DNA of 64,000 nt from the NCBI RefSeq assembly GCF_050003625.1, contig NC_134397.1, positions 198,731,063-198,795,062 on the forward strand. The letters run 5' to 3'. How positions within the stretch are numbered: position 1 is the stretch's first letter; the number at the start of each line of letters is the position of its first letter. Below are positions 32,708 through 44,094 of this stretch, piece after piece. A model generated the notes under the pieces. That model searched no databases. It saw nothing but the letters and a program-made list of their open reading frames with translations, and was not told the DNA's origin. Origin of the DNA: Haematobia irritans (lineage: Eukaryota > Arthropoda > Insecta > Diptera > Muscidae). Position numbers and translations under genes: made by a program.

Positions 32708-33641
32708 AAGGGTGATTCTTTTGAGGTTAGGATTTTCATGCATTAGTATTTGACAGATCACGTGGGATTTCAGACATGGTGTCAAAGAGAAAGATGCTCA
32801 GTATGCTTTGACATTTCATCATGAATAGACTTACGATCTGCCACAACGTCGAATTTTCAGTGAATGGGCCCTAGAAAAGTTGGCAGAAAATCCGCTTTTT
32901 TATCGACAAATTTTGTTCAGCGATGAGGCTCATTTCTGGTTGAATGGCTACGTAAATAAGCAAAATTGCCGCATTTGGAGTGAAGAGCAACCAGAAGCCG
33001 TTCAAGAACTGCCCATGCATCCCGAAAAATGCACTGTTTGGTGTGGTTTGTACGCTGGTGGAATCATTGGACCGTATTTTTTTCAAAGATGCTGTTGGAC
33101 GCAACGTTACGGTGAATGGCGATCGCTATCGTTCGATGCTAACAAACTTTTTGTTGCCAAAAATGGAAGAACTGAACTTGGTTGACATGTGGTTTCAACA
33201 AGATGGCGCTACATGCCACACAGCTCGCGATTCTATGGCCATTTTGAGGGAAAACTTCGGAGAACAATTCATCTCAAGAAATGGACCGGTAAGTTGGCCA
33301 CCAAGATCATGCGATTTGACGCCTTTAGACTATTTTTTGTGGGGCTACGTCAAGTCTAAAGTCTACAGAAATAAGCCAGCAACTATTCCAGCTTTGGAAG
33401 ACAACATTTCCGAAGAAATTCGGGCTATTCCGGCCGAAATGCTCGAAAAAGTTGCCCAAAATTGGACTTTCCGAATGGACCACCTAAGACGCAGCCGCGG
33501 TCAACATATAAATGAAATTATCTTCAAAAAGTAAATGTCATGGACCAATCTAACGTTTCAAATAAAGAACCGATGAGATTTTGCAAATTTTATGCGTTTT
33601 TTTTTAAAAAAAAGTTATCAAGCTCTTAACAAATCACCCTT
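32708..33641 (+). mobile_element. DD41D (rosa-like) Tc1/mariner element, decayed
   Basis: 934 bp between TA dinucleotides, ends 'aagggtgatt' / 'aatcaccctt'. The transposase is N-terminally deleted and frameshifted near 33080. Catalytic blocks are FSDEAHFWLNGY, WFQQDGATCHTA and CDLTPLDYFLWG. I count 41 residues between the second and third Asp. The DD41D spacing is what defines the rosa group. Confidence 0.8.
32875..33534 (+). pseudogene. DD41D transposase pseudogene
   Basis: Two overlapping frames (32880-33185 and 32980-33534) encode the catalytic domain and intact C-terminus, joined by a frameshift. The DNA-binding N-terminus is missing through an internal deletion near 32830. Confidence 0.8.
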
Positions 33642-34093
33642 TATATCTTTCGCCAGATAAGGACTAATACGGTCCCAGAAGCCAGAGTTTTAGCCCAATT
33701 TGGTTGAAATTTTGCACTAAGAGTACAATTAGTAGTGCAGTCAAGTGTGCCAAATTTTATTGAAATCGGCTTAGATTTAGATATATGTATCTCCCATATA
33801 TATCGTTCGCCCGATTTACACTCATATGACCACAGTGGCCAATCTTTTGCTCCGATTTAATTGAAATTTTGCACAGGGAGTAGAATTAGCATTATAGCTA
33901 TGCGTGCCAAATTTGGTTGAAATCGGTTCAGATTTAGATATATCTCCCATATATAGCTTTCGCCCGATTTACACTCATATGACCACAGAGGCCAATTTTT
34001 AACTCCGATTTAGCTGAAATTTTGCACAGGGAGTAGAATTAGCATTATAGCTATGCGTGCCAAATTTGGTTGAAGATTTAGATATAGCTCCCA
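33642..34093. repeat. Dispersed repeat, part 2
   Basis: Continues 32258-32707 with three or four ~110-bp units ('gaaattttgcacagggagtagaattagcattatagctatgcgtgcc'). Interrupted by the long-inverted-repeat element at 34094. Confidence 0.65.
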
Positions 34094-34400
34094 CACCCTC
34101 AAAAAAAAATCGCTTCTTTAACATATGTTCCAAACATATTTTGCAGGAAGCACATATTTTATTGGATACTGCCGAAACATTAATATGTTTGTTTTATGTG
34201 AACATATTATATGTTTGGAAGCATTTTGAGCCCAAAAATATTATATGCTTGGAAAAATGTTTACCAAAGACGATTGTGCTCATTCCCTAACATACTCGTA
34301 ATTTTCACTTCCACGAAATTTTTTAGTTCTTGGCACCTTTTTCTGTAATACAAATAATGTTGTAGAAATTATTCACTTTTATAAATTTTTTAAATTTTAC

Positions 34401-34480
34401 CTTTCGCCTGCACGGAGAATCGAACCGAGGACCATACAGTTTGTAAGCCAACACACTATCCACTGGGCTACGTAGCTGTT
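34401..34480 (-). repeat. tRNA-derived segment in left arm
   Basis: On the minus strand: 'gtagcccagtggatagtg', a short stem-loop region, then 'ggttcgattctccg'. It has A-box-like and B-box-like Pol III promoter motifs but no foldable acceptor stem, so it is a tRNA relic rather than a tRNA gene. Confidence 0.55.
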
Positions 34481-34591
34481 ATGGTCACCAGCAGATAATT
34501 ATCGTTATAAGTTACCTTTATCTAGTATAGTTTGCAGCGCCCACGAGCCCATGCAAACATAACATTATTTAACAGAAACATACATTTATTT

Positions 34592-34667
34592 GCCACGTGG
34601 AGCAGTGGTTAGCATGTCTACCTTGCATGCAAAGGGTCGTGGGTTCAATCCCTGCTCCGACCGAACA
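34592..34667 (+). repeat. tRNA-derived SINE head
   Basis: 'gccacgtggagcagtggttagcatg...ttgcatgcaaagggtcgtgggttcaatccctgctccgacc' aligns with the head of the SINEs at 38781 and 57040; no SINE body follows. Confidence 0.6.
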
Positions 34668-35478
34668 CTTTTTTTAAATTTTTATAATGAAACTTCGAAA
34701 TGTGGGTTATTAAAGATTTATAGACAGTAGCTTGATATAAACGAAATTGACTGATTTTTGGATAAAATATTTTTTTTTTTTTTGCAAAAATAAAAATTTT
34801 ATAACAAAAAAACTGTTTTTGGTACAAAACTTAAAAATTTGGAAGGAATACAAAAACTCTAACAAAAGAAGAACGTGGAGTCGAGTATAAACGTACATAA
34901 ATAATTTTATAATATAAACATACATTTATTTAGGCGTGAACAGTTTTTTACTAGCATTTAACACCATCGCTCTAAAATGCATTTTATTTTTCTTTAAATA
35001 ATCCATTTTAAAGAAAATAAACTTTTAAATTGTTTTAGCTGCAAAACTCGAACTTAACGCACGCTTTTATATTTGAAGGTGTCCGTCAACTCCTCGCGGA
35101 CTACTTATTAATTAAGAGGAACTAAACTTTGTTTTTATACATTTTACTGTGTAATTTTTCACCATTTCCTCCTTATTTCATTTTACTGTCCCAACTCTAA
35201 AAAGAGTATAGTGACCTTTCGTTATTTTTATGAAGACCCCTGATTTCTTTTAACGAACCAAGAAAAAAATTGTGCCCATAATGCCAAAATGATAAACAAA
35301 ACACATGTCCACACATACATAAAATGCTGCTCTCAAGTCGAAAACATATGCTGTTTGTTTTTCAAATGTCTATTTTCTTGGTTCCGAATGTCCATTCTCT
35401 TTATTCAAATTAAATAATATTTAGACTTAAGCATATCAAATTTTTGGCCTTATCATAAAACAGTTTTCCGAAATAACA

Positions 35479-35728
35479 CACCCAGAGAAGGAATATGATT
35501 ACCTCAAACATGCTTTAAGAGCAAAATGTTATTTTTGGCTGGTGACCATGTAACATGGTTTTCGCAACCATGTTATTTTCTCGGAAATCATGTATCTGAT
35601 TTCGGCAAGCAGGTTATGTTTGACGAGAAAATAACATCTTATTGACAAACATGTTACATGGTCATCATACAAAAATAACATTTTGCTCTTGAAACATGTT
35701 TGAGGTGATCATATTCCTTCTCTGCGTG
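35479..35728. mobile_element. 250-bp palindromic MITE (CACCCAGAGAAGG)
   Basis: Nearly the whole element is an inverted repeat. Ends 'cacccagagaaggaatatga' and 'tcatattccttctctgcgtg' continue inward through 'gagcaaaatgttatttttg' and 'ccatgtaacatg'. It sits between CA dinucleotides. Confidence 0.75.
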
Positions 35729-36608
35729 CATACAAGCGGTTTCACAGAAATAGCTCTCTTTTGATTCTCTCGCTGCGTTATGTTGATATCTTTCGTCAAC
35801 TCTCCCGGTTTTCATCTCTATTTCTACATATGTATGTTTAGTCGAAATTTGTAAATTTATGTATGTTTGCATTCACACATATGATTTTTATGAAACATTC
35901 ATGCCACAAACATAATATATTCTAACATATTAACATAGATGTCCCAAACATTTAGTGTTAGTTTAGGAACATTACATGTTTGCACTTAAATATAATTTGG
36001 AAGTTCTTCTTAAGGCACAACTTTAAAAGCACTTCCAAAAATGTCCTCCCAAAGATGTTCTTTATTTTAACTGCACAGGACGTTCATTTGAGTCACTTTT
36101 TTATAACTCGATTTTTTCATATTTTTAATGGGAAATTTAAAATGTTATTGTTTCAAATGGGTTAGAAACAGATTAAAAATTAATAAAATAGTGCATATTA
36201 TTTAAATTTTGTCGAAAAAAATGCTAAATCCTTTCTAGAAAAATTGCGAATTTTTAAAAATGTTTGATGTCAAACGTTCTAGACAAGCGTTATAATGCGT
36301 TAAAAATCATACAAAAATTGTAAAAATTATTTATTTGTCAAAACATCACAAAATTTCTTTATTCACATCCAAATCACTGGATGCGCATCACACCTTAGGA
36401 AGTGATGCAAATTCAGTGCAACGGCAGTTGAAATGGAGCACTTCCATCCTATGACAAGCCCATGTTAAAATCATCGCTTCTGCGCCAATTTTGCACCACT
36501 TCCGAATCCAAAAAGAAAATTTTCACTACTTTTCTGGCGACGCTTTTTTTGCTGGGATGCTATATAAATGTAACTTATAACGATAATTGTCTTTTGGTGA
36601 CTATAACA

Positions 36609-36682
36609 GCTACGTAGCCCAGTGGTAGTGTGTTGGCTTACAAATTGCATGGTTCTCGGTTCGATTCTCCGTCCAGGCGAAA
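36609..36682 (+). repeat. tRNA-derived segment in right arm
   Basis: Mirror of 34401-34480: 'gtagcccagtggtagtgtgttgg', then 'ggttcgattctccgtcc'. Pol III A-like and B-like boxes, outward orientation. Confidence 0.55.
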
Positions 36683-36984
36683 GGTAAAATTTACAACAAA
36701 TTATAAAATTGAATAATTTCTTCAACATTATTTATATTACAGAAAAAGGTGTCAAGAATTAAAAATTTCGTGGAAGTGAAAATTATGTGAGGGAATGAGC
36801 ACAATCTTCTTGGGGAGAAAATTCTTCCAAGCATATAATATTTTTGGGCTCAAAATGCTTCCAAACATATAATATGTTCACATAAAACAAACATAATAAT
36901 GTTTCGGCAATATCCAATAATATATGTGCTTCCTGCAAAATATGTTTGGAACATATGTTAGAAAAGCGATTTTTTTTGAGGGTG

Positions 36985-37316
36985 TATCCAGCGATAAATC
37001 ATAAATAAACTTTTGCGAAGTTTCCTTAAAATTGCTTCAGATTTAAATGTTTCCCATATTTTTTTACTAACATTGTGTTCCACTCTAGTGCATTAGCCGA
37101 CTTAAATTTTGAGTCTATAGATTTTGTAGAAGTCTATCAAATTCTGTCCAGATCGAGTGATATTTAAATGTATGTATTTGGGACAAACCTTTATATATAG
37201 CCCCCAACACATTTGACGGATGTGATACGGTACCGAAAATTTAGATCTGCAAAGTGGTGCAGGGTATAATATAGTCGGCACCGCCCGACTTTAGACTTTC
37301 CTTACTTGTTTTCTAT
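36985..37316. repeat. Dispersed repeat, part 3 (right end)
   Basis: Right part of the 32.26-kb repeat, ending 'gcagggtataatatagtcggc' and 'gactttccttacttgt'. Confidence 0.6.
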
Positions 37317-37935
37317 TGAAAATATTATGCCTGTCCATATGCATATTATACTGTAATAATATAGAATCAAAAAATTATCGCTTTCCCACAATGATCAATC
37401 AATTATTTTTTTTTTTTTTTGATATTGCATTTCAATCATTGCAATCTAATAAAATCTAAAAGCCTACCATTAGTTTTGAAAATGTCATTCATTAATTATT
37501 CATTGTCTATACAAAAATATATTTTTTCTTTTAGAACAAGTGTTTGTATTTTGTGTTGGTTTTAATAAACAATGATGCTCTTTCTCACGCAATGCTATTA
37601 TTGTTAAATTGAAAAAAATATATGTATTTATATTTTGTCAACACATGGTCAAAGTTTAACACATTATGGTATATGATGTATGTATTTGATATTGATGATT
37701 AAGCTATTGATTAAAATTGATAGTTATGGCACCAATTATTAGTTTTTTTTTTTGGAAAACTGTTTTCAGTTTATTCGAAAATTCAAAATTTCAAGTAATC
37801 AAAAATTTTTTTTTTCACAACAGGTTAAAACCGGAAAAATATACAGTGAAACCCCTCAAAATTGTACACCCACGGTCGTCTAAATCTTGTCTATATTTGG
37901 GAGGTGTTCACTTATGAGCAGTTAATCTAATATAC
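37317..37935. other. AT-rich spacer
   Basis: No gene seen. Around 37848 'acagtgaaacccctcaaaattgtacacccacggtcg' resembles 58167 and 60063, another dispersed motif. Confidence 0.3.
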
Positions 37936-38289
37936 TAAAACAAGTATATACGGCAGTCTTATATACTCTCCACCATGGATAGCGTAGAAACTTATACGAA
38001 AAACTGTCATCCACAATCGAATTACTTGGGTTGTGCTAATACTTACCGATGGCAAGGTATCTTAAAACTTCTTAACAACGTTTTTTAAATTGTGAGTTAG
38101 TCCATACGTGGTATATATTAGCCAAAAAAAGTATATGGACGATATGGACTTTTGCACGGTACGTAGAGAGCAAGAATTGAAATATGGGGGTCGCTTATAT
38201 GGGGGCTATATACAATTATGAACTTGATATGGACCAATTTTTGTGTGATTGGGGTTCGATTTAACTGAGGGCTATATAACATAAAACTA
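37936..38289. repeat. Dispersed 'ttatacc' repeat copy
   Basis: Carries 'tatactctccaccatggatagcgtagaaactt', also found at 52550, and 'tatatgggggctatataca'. Continues after the insertions at 39127. Confidence 0.6.
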
Positions 38290-38766
38290 CACCCATAGAA
38301 AAAATCATGAACGAAGTGGTCATTTCGAAACGATCCGTTCATGAAAGTGAATCAATACACATGTGTTGTCAAACTGAGAACAGATGGGGTCAATCTGACA
38401 ACGTAAAAATGACACCATACGTTATCAAAACAACAACCAGCGTTTATGATCTAAAAACATAATAGTTCCGAATTTATAAATAAAATTAAAAAAAGATTTC
38501 CGCTACCGTGACTCGAACCTGTGCTGCCTGCACGATATGCGTTAACAGTCGCCTTAACACATTGCACCAACGGCGGAGTTGCCATAACAACGTCTAACGA
38601 TTATTTTAAGACTTTTCATGGCCAAAGAAAAACGAAAGCCGTTCATGAAATCACTAACGCCCGTGGACGAAATCGTGAACATTCCGTTTTGATTTTTTGT
38701 GAACGTTTCCGTTTCATTTTGACTACGTCCGTTCACGATTGTGAAACGCAATTTTTTCTATTAGTG
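38290..38766. mobile_element. 477-bp TIR element with tRNA-like core (CACCCATAGAAAAAAT)
   Basis: TA on both sides (38288-38289 and 38767-38768); ends 'cacccatagaaaaaatc' / '...gcaattttttctattagtg'. Subterminal 'cgttcatgaaa/tttcatgaacg' type repeats. Between 38484 and 38570, on the minus strand, lies a tRNA-like stretch with B box 'ggttcgagtca'. No ORF of interest. Confidence 0.7.
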
Positions 38767-38780
38767 TATAGACCGATATG

Positions 38781-39126
38781 CCACCGTGGTGCAATGGTTA
38801 GCATGCCCGCCTTGCATACGCAAGGTCGTGGGTTCGATTCCTGCTTCGACCGAACACCAAAAAGTTTTTCAGCGGTGGATTATCCCACCTCAGTAATGCT
38901 GGTGACATTTCTGAGGGTTTCAAAGCTTCTCTAAGTGGTTTCACTGCAATGTGGAACGCCGTTCGGACTCGGCTATAAAAAGGAGGTCCCTTGTCATTGA
39001 GCTTAACATGGAATCGGGCAGCACTCAGTGATAAGAGAGAAGTTCACCAATGTGGTATCACAATGAACTGAATAGTCTAAGTGAGCCCGATACATCGGGC
39101 TGCCACCTAACCTAACCAAACCTAAC
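38781..39126 (+). mobile_element. tRNA-headed SINE, complete
   Basis: 346 bp flanked by the 13-bp duplication ATAGACCGATATG (38768-38780 and 39127-39139). The tRNA-like head has 'gtggtgcaatggttagcatg' and B box GGTTCGATTCC; its anticodon arm 'ccttgcatacgcaagg' is Ala-like. The body includes 'cggactcggctataaaaagg'. The tail is CCTAACCTAACC-type. Confidence 0.88.
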
Positions 39127-40290
39127 ATAGACCGATATGGACCTAGTTAGGCATGGTTTTTAACGGCCATATACTAACACAATGTACCGAATTTCAATTG
39201 ACTCGGATGAAATTTTCCCCTCCAAGAGGTTCCAAAACCAAATCTCGGGATCGCTTTATATGGGGGCTATATATGATTATGGACCGATATGGACCACTTT
39301 TGGCATGGATGTTAAATATCATATACTAGCACCACGTACTAAATTTCAATCAGATCGGATGAATTTTGCTTCTCAAAAAAGCACCGGAGGTCAAATCTGG
39401 GGATCGGTTTATATGGGGGCTATATATAATTATGGACCGATATGGACCTATTCCTGCATGGTTGGTAGAGACCATATACTAACATCACGTACCAAGTTTC
39501 GACCGAATCGGATGAATTTTGCTCTTCCAAGGGCCTCCGGAGGTAAAATGTGGGGATAGGTAATATATAATTATAGACCGATTTCGACCAATTTTTCCAT
39601 GTGTGTTTGAGGCCATATATTAATACCACGTACCAAATTTCAACATAATCTGATGAATTTTGTTCTTCCAAGAGGCTCCGGAGGTCAAATCTGGGGATCG
39701 GTTTATATGGGGGCTACATATAATTATGGACCGATATGGATCAATTCCTGCATGTTTGTTAGAGATCATATATGTTACTAACACCACGTACCAAATTTCA
39801 ACCGCATCAGATGAATTTTGCTCTTCCACGATGCTCCGGAGGTCTAATCTGGAGATCGGTTTATAGGGGGGCTATATATAATTATGGACCGATGTGGACC
39901 AATTTTTCCATGGTTGTTAGATACCATATAAATACTAACACCATGTATTAAATTTTAGCCGGATCGGATGAAAATTGCTTCTCTTAGAGGCTTCGCAAGC
40001 CTAATCTGGGGATCGGTTTATACGGGGGCTATATATAATTATGGACCGATGTGGACCAATTTTTGCGCTGCATGAAAAAAAAAAGATTTTCCCTCTTTTC
40101 CGATGAAACTTTTCTTGAATTTCCTTTTCTATAAACCTTACGAAGCCCGAGACCTTGCAAAACGTTGGAAATCGTATGCAAAACGTTGGAAATCAGTTCG
40201 TGCGTTCTGGAGTTAAATCGTCAGGAAGGCAAACCCGACTTATTATACCCTCCACCATACGATGGGGGGTATATTAACTTTGTCATTCCG
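39127..40290. repeat. Dispersed repeat, tandem ~190-bp units
   Basis: Six or so units of 'gatcggtttatatgggggctatatataattatggaccgat...accacgtaccaaatttcaaccg-atcggatgaattttgct'. Open frames across it are by-products of the repeat. It ends in 'tataccctccaccatacgatggggggtata'. Confidence 0.7.
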
Positions 40291-40760
40291 TTTTTAACCA
40301 GGGATCCGGAGCGGAGCGTGGAGCGGAGCGGAGCAAGCCCTTTTTTAGCCGGAGCGGGAGCGGCATTTCTAAAATCCGGAGCGGAGCGGGAGCGGAGCGG
40401 TTTCCAAATGAAAAACCGCTCCGCTCCGAATATAATATTACTTGAATGAAATGTGTAACTTTGAAATTACACTGTGTAGGTAATTTCAAATTTAGCTAGT
40501 ACTTAGCGTAGTGTGAGCAAACGTTTAAAATGTACGATATGTAGTTTTGTACGTACGTACATTGGGGAAAACACAACGTGTTTTTTTAGTAATTGTTTTC
40601 AAAAACGGCAAATGTCAAAATATATCTCTAGTATGTGTTGTAAAAGTAACAACAATACCTTCGATCAATTTCATCCCGTATTACTACAAAGATGTTTGTA
40701 ATGAACGTCAAATAAATGCAATTAAACGATCTTATTTATATTTAATTTTTTAGTTTCCTA

Positions 40761-41418
40761 CACTGAAAAAAATACTGTCGTGAAGTCAAAGATTCCATGT
40801 CCTTAGAATAAGAATGCAAATTTTGCTTAACATGGAAGACGCATTTCTCTAAAATAAAGTTTTTTTTCTTGTCCAAAAGGCAATAAACTTTTGAATGAAG
40901 TTGTAATGTCCTTATAATTAAGTGATTTTACTTAAAAATGTGTATCATAACATGAAAGATAAAATTTTTGAGGTAAGGTCAACGTGACTTTAATAATTAA
41001 GAAAAATTCTTTAAAATTAATAAAATTGTCTTTAAATTTGTTTCCTTTTTGCATCTTGCCTACAAAGCAAAAAATCGTTAAAAAATAAGACATGTTTTTC
41101 AACACTTTATTTTAAAGACGCTTTTTACTTGAAACATAGCATAATTTCTACTGGAAGTCGAGTCTTAATATGGAAAAAAAAAACAACTCGTTAACTCGTT
41201 TTTAAAGGATTTTGATAACAACTGACGAAAAAAATCTAAAAAAAATGAAAAATTAACATTTGCTTCCTAGAAGCAAGTACATAACCCCCAAATTTAAAAG
41301 AGAATTACGTCTTTAAAGTATCCTTACTTGTATTCTCCGCTTCTTTGGCTCGGAATTAATAGCCAAACTGTTAAAGTAAAGACAAAATCTTTGGAACCGG
41401 GCATGCTTTTTTTCAGTG
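40761..41418. mobile_element. 658-bp TIR element (CACTGAAAAAAA), TA target
   Basis: TA on both sides (40759-40760 and 41419-41420). Ends 'cactgaaaaaaatactgtcg' / 'catgctttttttcagtg'. A second full copy is at 56057-56711 and a decayed partial copy at about 41960-42210. No ORF. Confidence 0.75.
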
Positions 41419-41959
41419 TAAGGACATTCATATTTGCTTTACTATTGTACTATATCCTAGCATTCTCTTATTTCTGATATTAGTTCTCGAAAATTTAATT
41501 AAAATTATGGATAGTTTCAATTTTGGTTGAAAAATGTGCGCATATACATTTATTATACAATAAAGGGGGAAAAAGCGAAATTAGGTAACACTAGATCTGA
41601 GTAAGAATATTCGTAGGTATATCACGGACTGATGTCGATGGAGGTTGTTGCAAACATAAACATCCACACACACATTACAAATATAACAAAACCTCTTCTC
41701 TACGTCTGTTGCAAAACAAAAAAAAACTTTCGGAGAGTAGTTACTTCTACTCTGTGTATAGACTTTCAATTCCAATCAGTTGCCGTTTTGGTCCGATCGG
41801 ACCAAAATTGGTCCAAAAGATTTCCAATTTTTAAATTTGGTCCGATGGTCAGACCAAACAGAATTTGGTCCATTTTGGTCCTATATCATAAATTTGGTTT
41901 CTATCACATATTAAATAGTAGATGGTGCACCGCAAAGAATATTGTCGGGAGTCCAAATA

Positions 41960-42210
41960 TTTCACATGCTTAAAATACGAGTACTAATTTTGCTTAGAAT
42001 AGAAGACGTATTTCTCTGAAAAAAAGTTTTTCCTTGTCTAAAAGTCTCTAAACTTTTCAATGAAGTCCGTTTATCCTTATAGCTAAATGATTCGACATAA
42101 AACTGTGTATCCTAACATGAATGCAAATTTCGTTTTTATGAAGTCAAAATGGATTTAATATTTCTGAAAAAATCTTCAAAATTAATAAAATGTTTCAACA
42201 CATTGTTTTA
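41960..42210. repeat. Decayed copy of the CACTGAAAAAAA element
   Basis: Aligns with the middle of 40761-41418 ('gcttagaatagaagacg', 'ccttgtctaaaagt', 'aataaaatgtttcaacac'), without recognisable ends. Confidence 0.55.
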
Positions 42211-42216
42211 AAGTCA

Positions 42217-42830
42217 TTATACCCTAAACCACATAGTGGTTAGGGTATAATAAGTTTGATTTGCCAAAAAATGTGCCTACAAGAAATATTGATTTTAGAC
42301 CCCATAAAATATATACCGATCGACTAAGAATCACCTCCTGAGTCGATCTAGCGCTTGGTGTCCGTCTGTCCATGTATTTGTTGTTCACAGATTTTGATGA
42401 AATTTAGTACAGGGAGTTTTTTTGGGCACAAGGACGAACGTTATTGAATTTGGAAGAAATCGGATCAAATTTAGATATAGCTCCCATATATATGTATTGC
42501 CCGATTTCGACAAATGGGGTCACGTTGCACTTTTTTTACTAACCGATCGTCGTCAAATTTAGCACAAAATAATCTTCTGTGTCACCCTTTAAGTCTGAAA
42601 ATTTCATCGAAATCGGTTAAGATTTAGATATAGGACCCATATATATGTATCGCCCGATTTTGTCAAATTAGGTCATAAAACCCTTATTTATCAACCGATC
42701 TTACTCAAAGTTGGCGAAATGTAATCTTCTATAGCACTAACTATATGTGCAAAAAATCATCGAAATCGGTTCAGATTTAGCTATAGCTCCCATATATGTA
42801 CCGCCCGATTTTTCTAAATAAAATAAAACT
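42217..42830. repeat. Dispersed 'taccctaaaccacatagtgg' repeat
   Basis: Starts with a palindrome 'accctaaaccac-atagtgg-ttagggt', then a 'gtccgtctgtcc' run and three ~115-bp units ('gaaatcggttcagatttagctatagctcccatatatgtaccgcccgatttt'). Confidence 0.6.
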
Positions 42831-42981
42831 CAATTGAACAAATAACACAATGTTTGTACTATAATTTTCTCGAAGAGGAGCGGAGCGGAGCGATTTTTTT
42901 TTTCTCGGAGCGGAGCGGTTTTTTTTTCTCCGGAGCGGGAGCGGGAGCGGAGCGAAAAAAATGGACCGCTCCGGATCCCTG

Positions 42982-43715
42982 TTTTTAACACATCGAAATA
43001 TTGCTCTAAGACCCCATAAAGTATATATATTCTGGGTCGTGGTGAAATTCTGAGTCGATCTAAGCATGTCTTGGCACAAGTAGTTGTTATTGATGTAGGT
43101 CGGATGGTATTGCAAATGGGCCATATAGGACCACTTTTACGTATAGCCCCCATAAAATCTATATCTAAATATGAATCGATTTCAATCAAATTTACCAACC
43201 ATTGGTAGAATGCCAACTCTGCTCTCTGTGCAAAATTTCACAAAAATCGGTAGTAAAATTTGGCCTCTGTTGCCATATCTTAATCTGAACCGATTTGGAT
43301 AATATTTTGCAAGTTTTTCAAAACTCATGAAATATTCGGATGTACTGAATTTAAAGAAAATCGGTTGATAAACACGCCAATTATAACCAGATCGGGGATA
43401 AATATATATGACAGCTATATCTAAATCTGAACCGATCTTTCCAGAATCAATAGCGATCGTCTTTGTTCCCCAAAACGACCCTGTGCCAAATTTGAGGACG
43501 ATCGGACTTAAACTGCGACCTGTACTTTGCGCACAAAAATACATGAACAGACAGACGGACGGACAGACATACAGACATCGCTAAATCGCCTCAGAATTTA
43601 ATTCTAAGACGATCGGTATGCTAAACGATGGGTCTCAGACTTTTCCTTCTTGGCGTTACATACAAATGCACAAACTTATTATACCTTGTACCACAGTAGT
43701 GGTGAAGGGTATAAA
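42982..43715. repeat. Composite of two dispersed 'ttatacc' repeats
   Basis: 42982-43150 resumes the repeat interrupted by the hAT element. From about 43150 a different family runs in reverse and ends 'ttataccttgtaccacagtagtggtgaagggtataa'. Confidence 0.6.
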
Positions 43716-44094
43716 TAGGTATGCAAAGTATTTTCTTTAAGAGTAAATATGACAAACTGTCCTACGTTTGTCTGTAATTACTTTTATTAAATTTTATAGA
43801 AAATTCAATAGCATCAAAAGAAAACTTTGTTTGTCCAAAATTTCGTTCCCCAGAAAAGAAATCTCCTCTTTCAGTGTAGGAGAAAATCCTAAACTCCGGC
43901 CGAAGGCTGTCCACGCATAAAGTAAAACTATTCGGAACAATAAAAGTGTCTGTAGTTGCCATCATTGTGAAATCCTAGAATGCGAAAATAGGCCCCACTT
44001 GAAAACAAAGCACAATCCCAAAAAGAAAATTGGGGTTTATTTTCATTTAAAATATTGAGGTTTAGTTTTATAATGAAACTGATCCCAAAAGCAC
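43716..44094. other. Spacer without recognised content
   Basis: AT-rich; a 67-residue minus frame (43762-43965) has no family I know and is probably chance. Confidence 0.3.

Larger units (their letters stand above)
34094..36984. mobile_element. 2.9-kb long-inverted-repeat element with tRNA-like arms
   Basis: The left ~395 bp (34094-34488) and right ~390 bp (36595-36984) are inverted copies. Outer ends are CACCCTCAAAAAAA / TTTTTTTGAGGGTG. Arms contain 'cctgcaaaatatgtttggaac' and 'gcttccaaacatataatatg' motifs. Each arm ends inward in a tRNA-like stretch with a B box (GGTTCGATTCTC). The middle holds a second tRNA-like head (34592-34667) and a nested 250-bp palindromic MITE. No ORF for a transposase. 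Targets are CA (left) and TA (right), probably a TA duplication with one mutation. Confidence 0.75.
40299..42981. mobile_element. hAT-type element, 2683 bp, with GGAGC subterminal repeats
   Basis: 8-bp duplication TTTTTAAC (40291-40298 and 42982-42989). Inverted ends CAGGGATCCGGAGCGG / CCGCTCCGGATCCCTG, followed on both sides by strings of GGAGC(G). The host repeat reads continuously ('cattccgtttttaacacatcg') once the element is removed. GC content at the ends is far above the surroundings. No transposase recognised; the inside holds another MITE and a dispersed repeat. Confidence 0.85.

Noticed and set aside
34401..36682. tRNA-like stretches as functional tRNA genes
   Set aside because: No complete cloverleaf or acceptor stem pairing; they are embedded in repeats and SINEs.
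39182..39866. Open frames across the 39-40 kb repeat as genes
   Set aside because: They follow the ~190-bp repeat unit in several frames and encode the repeat itself.
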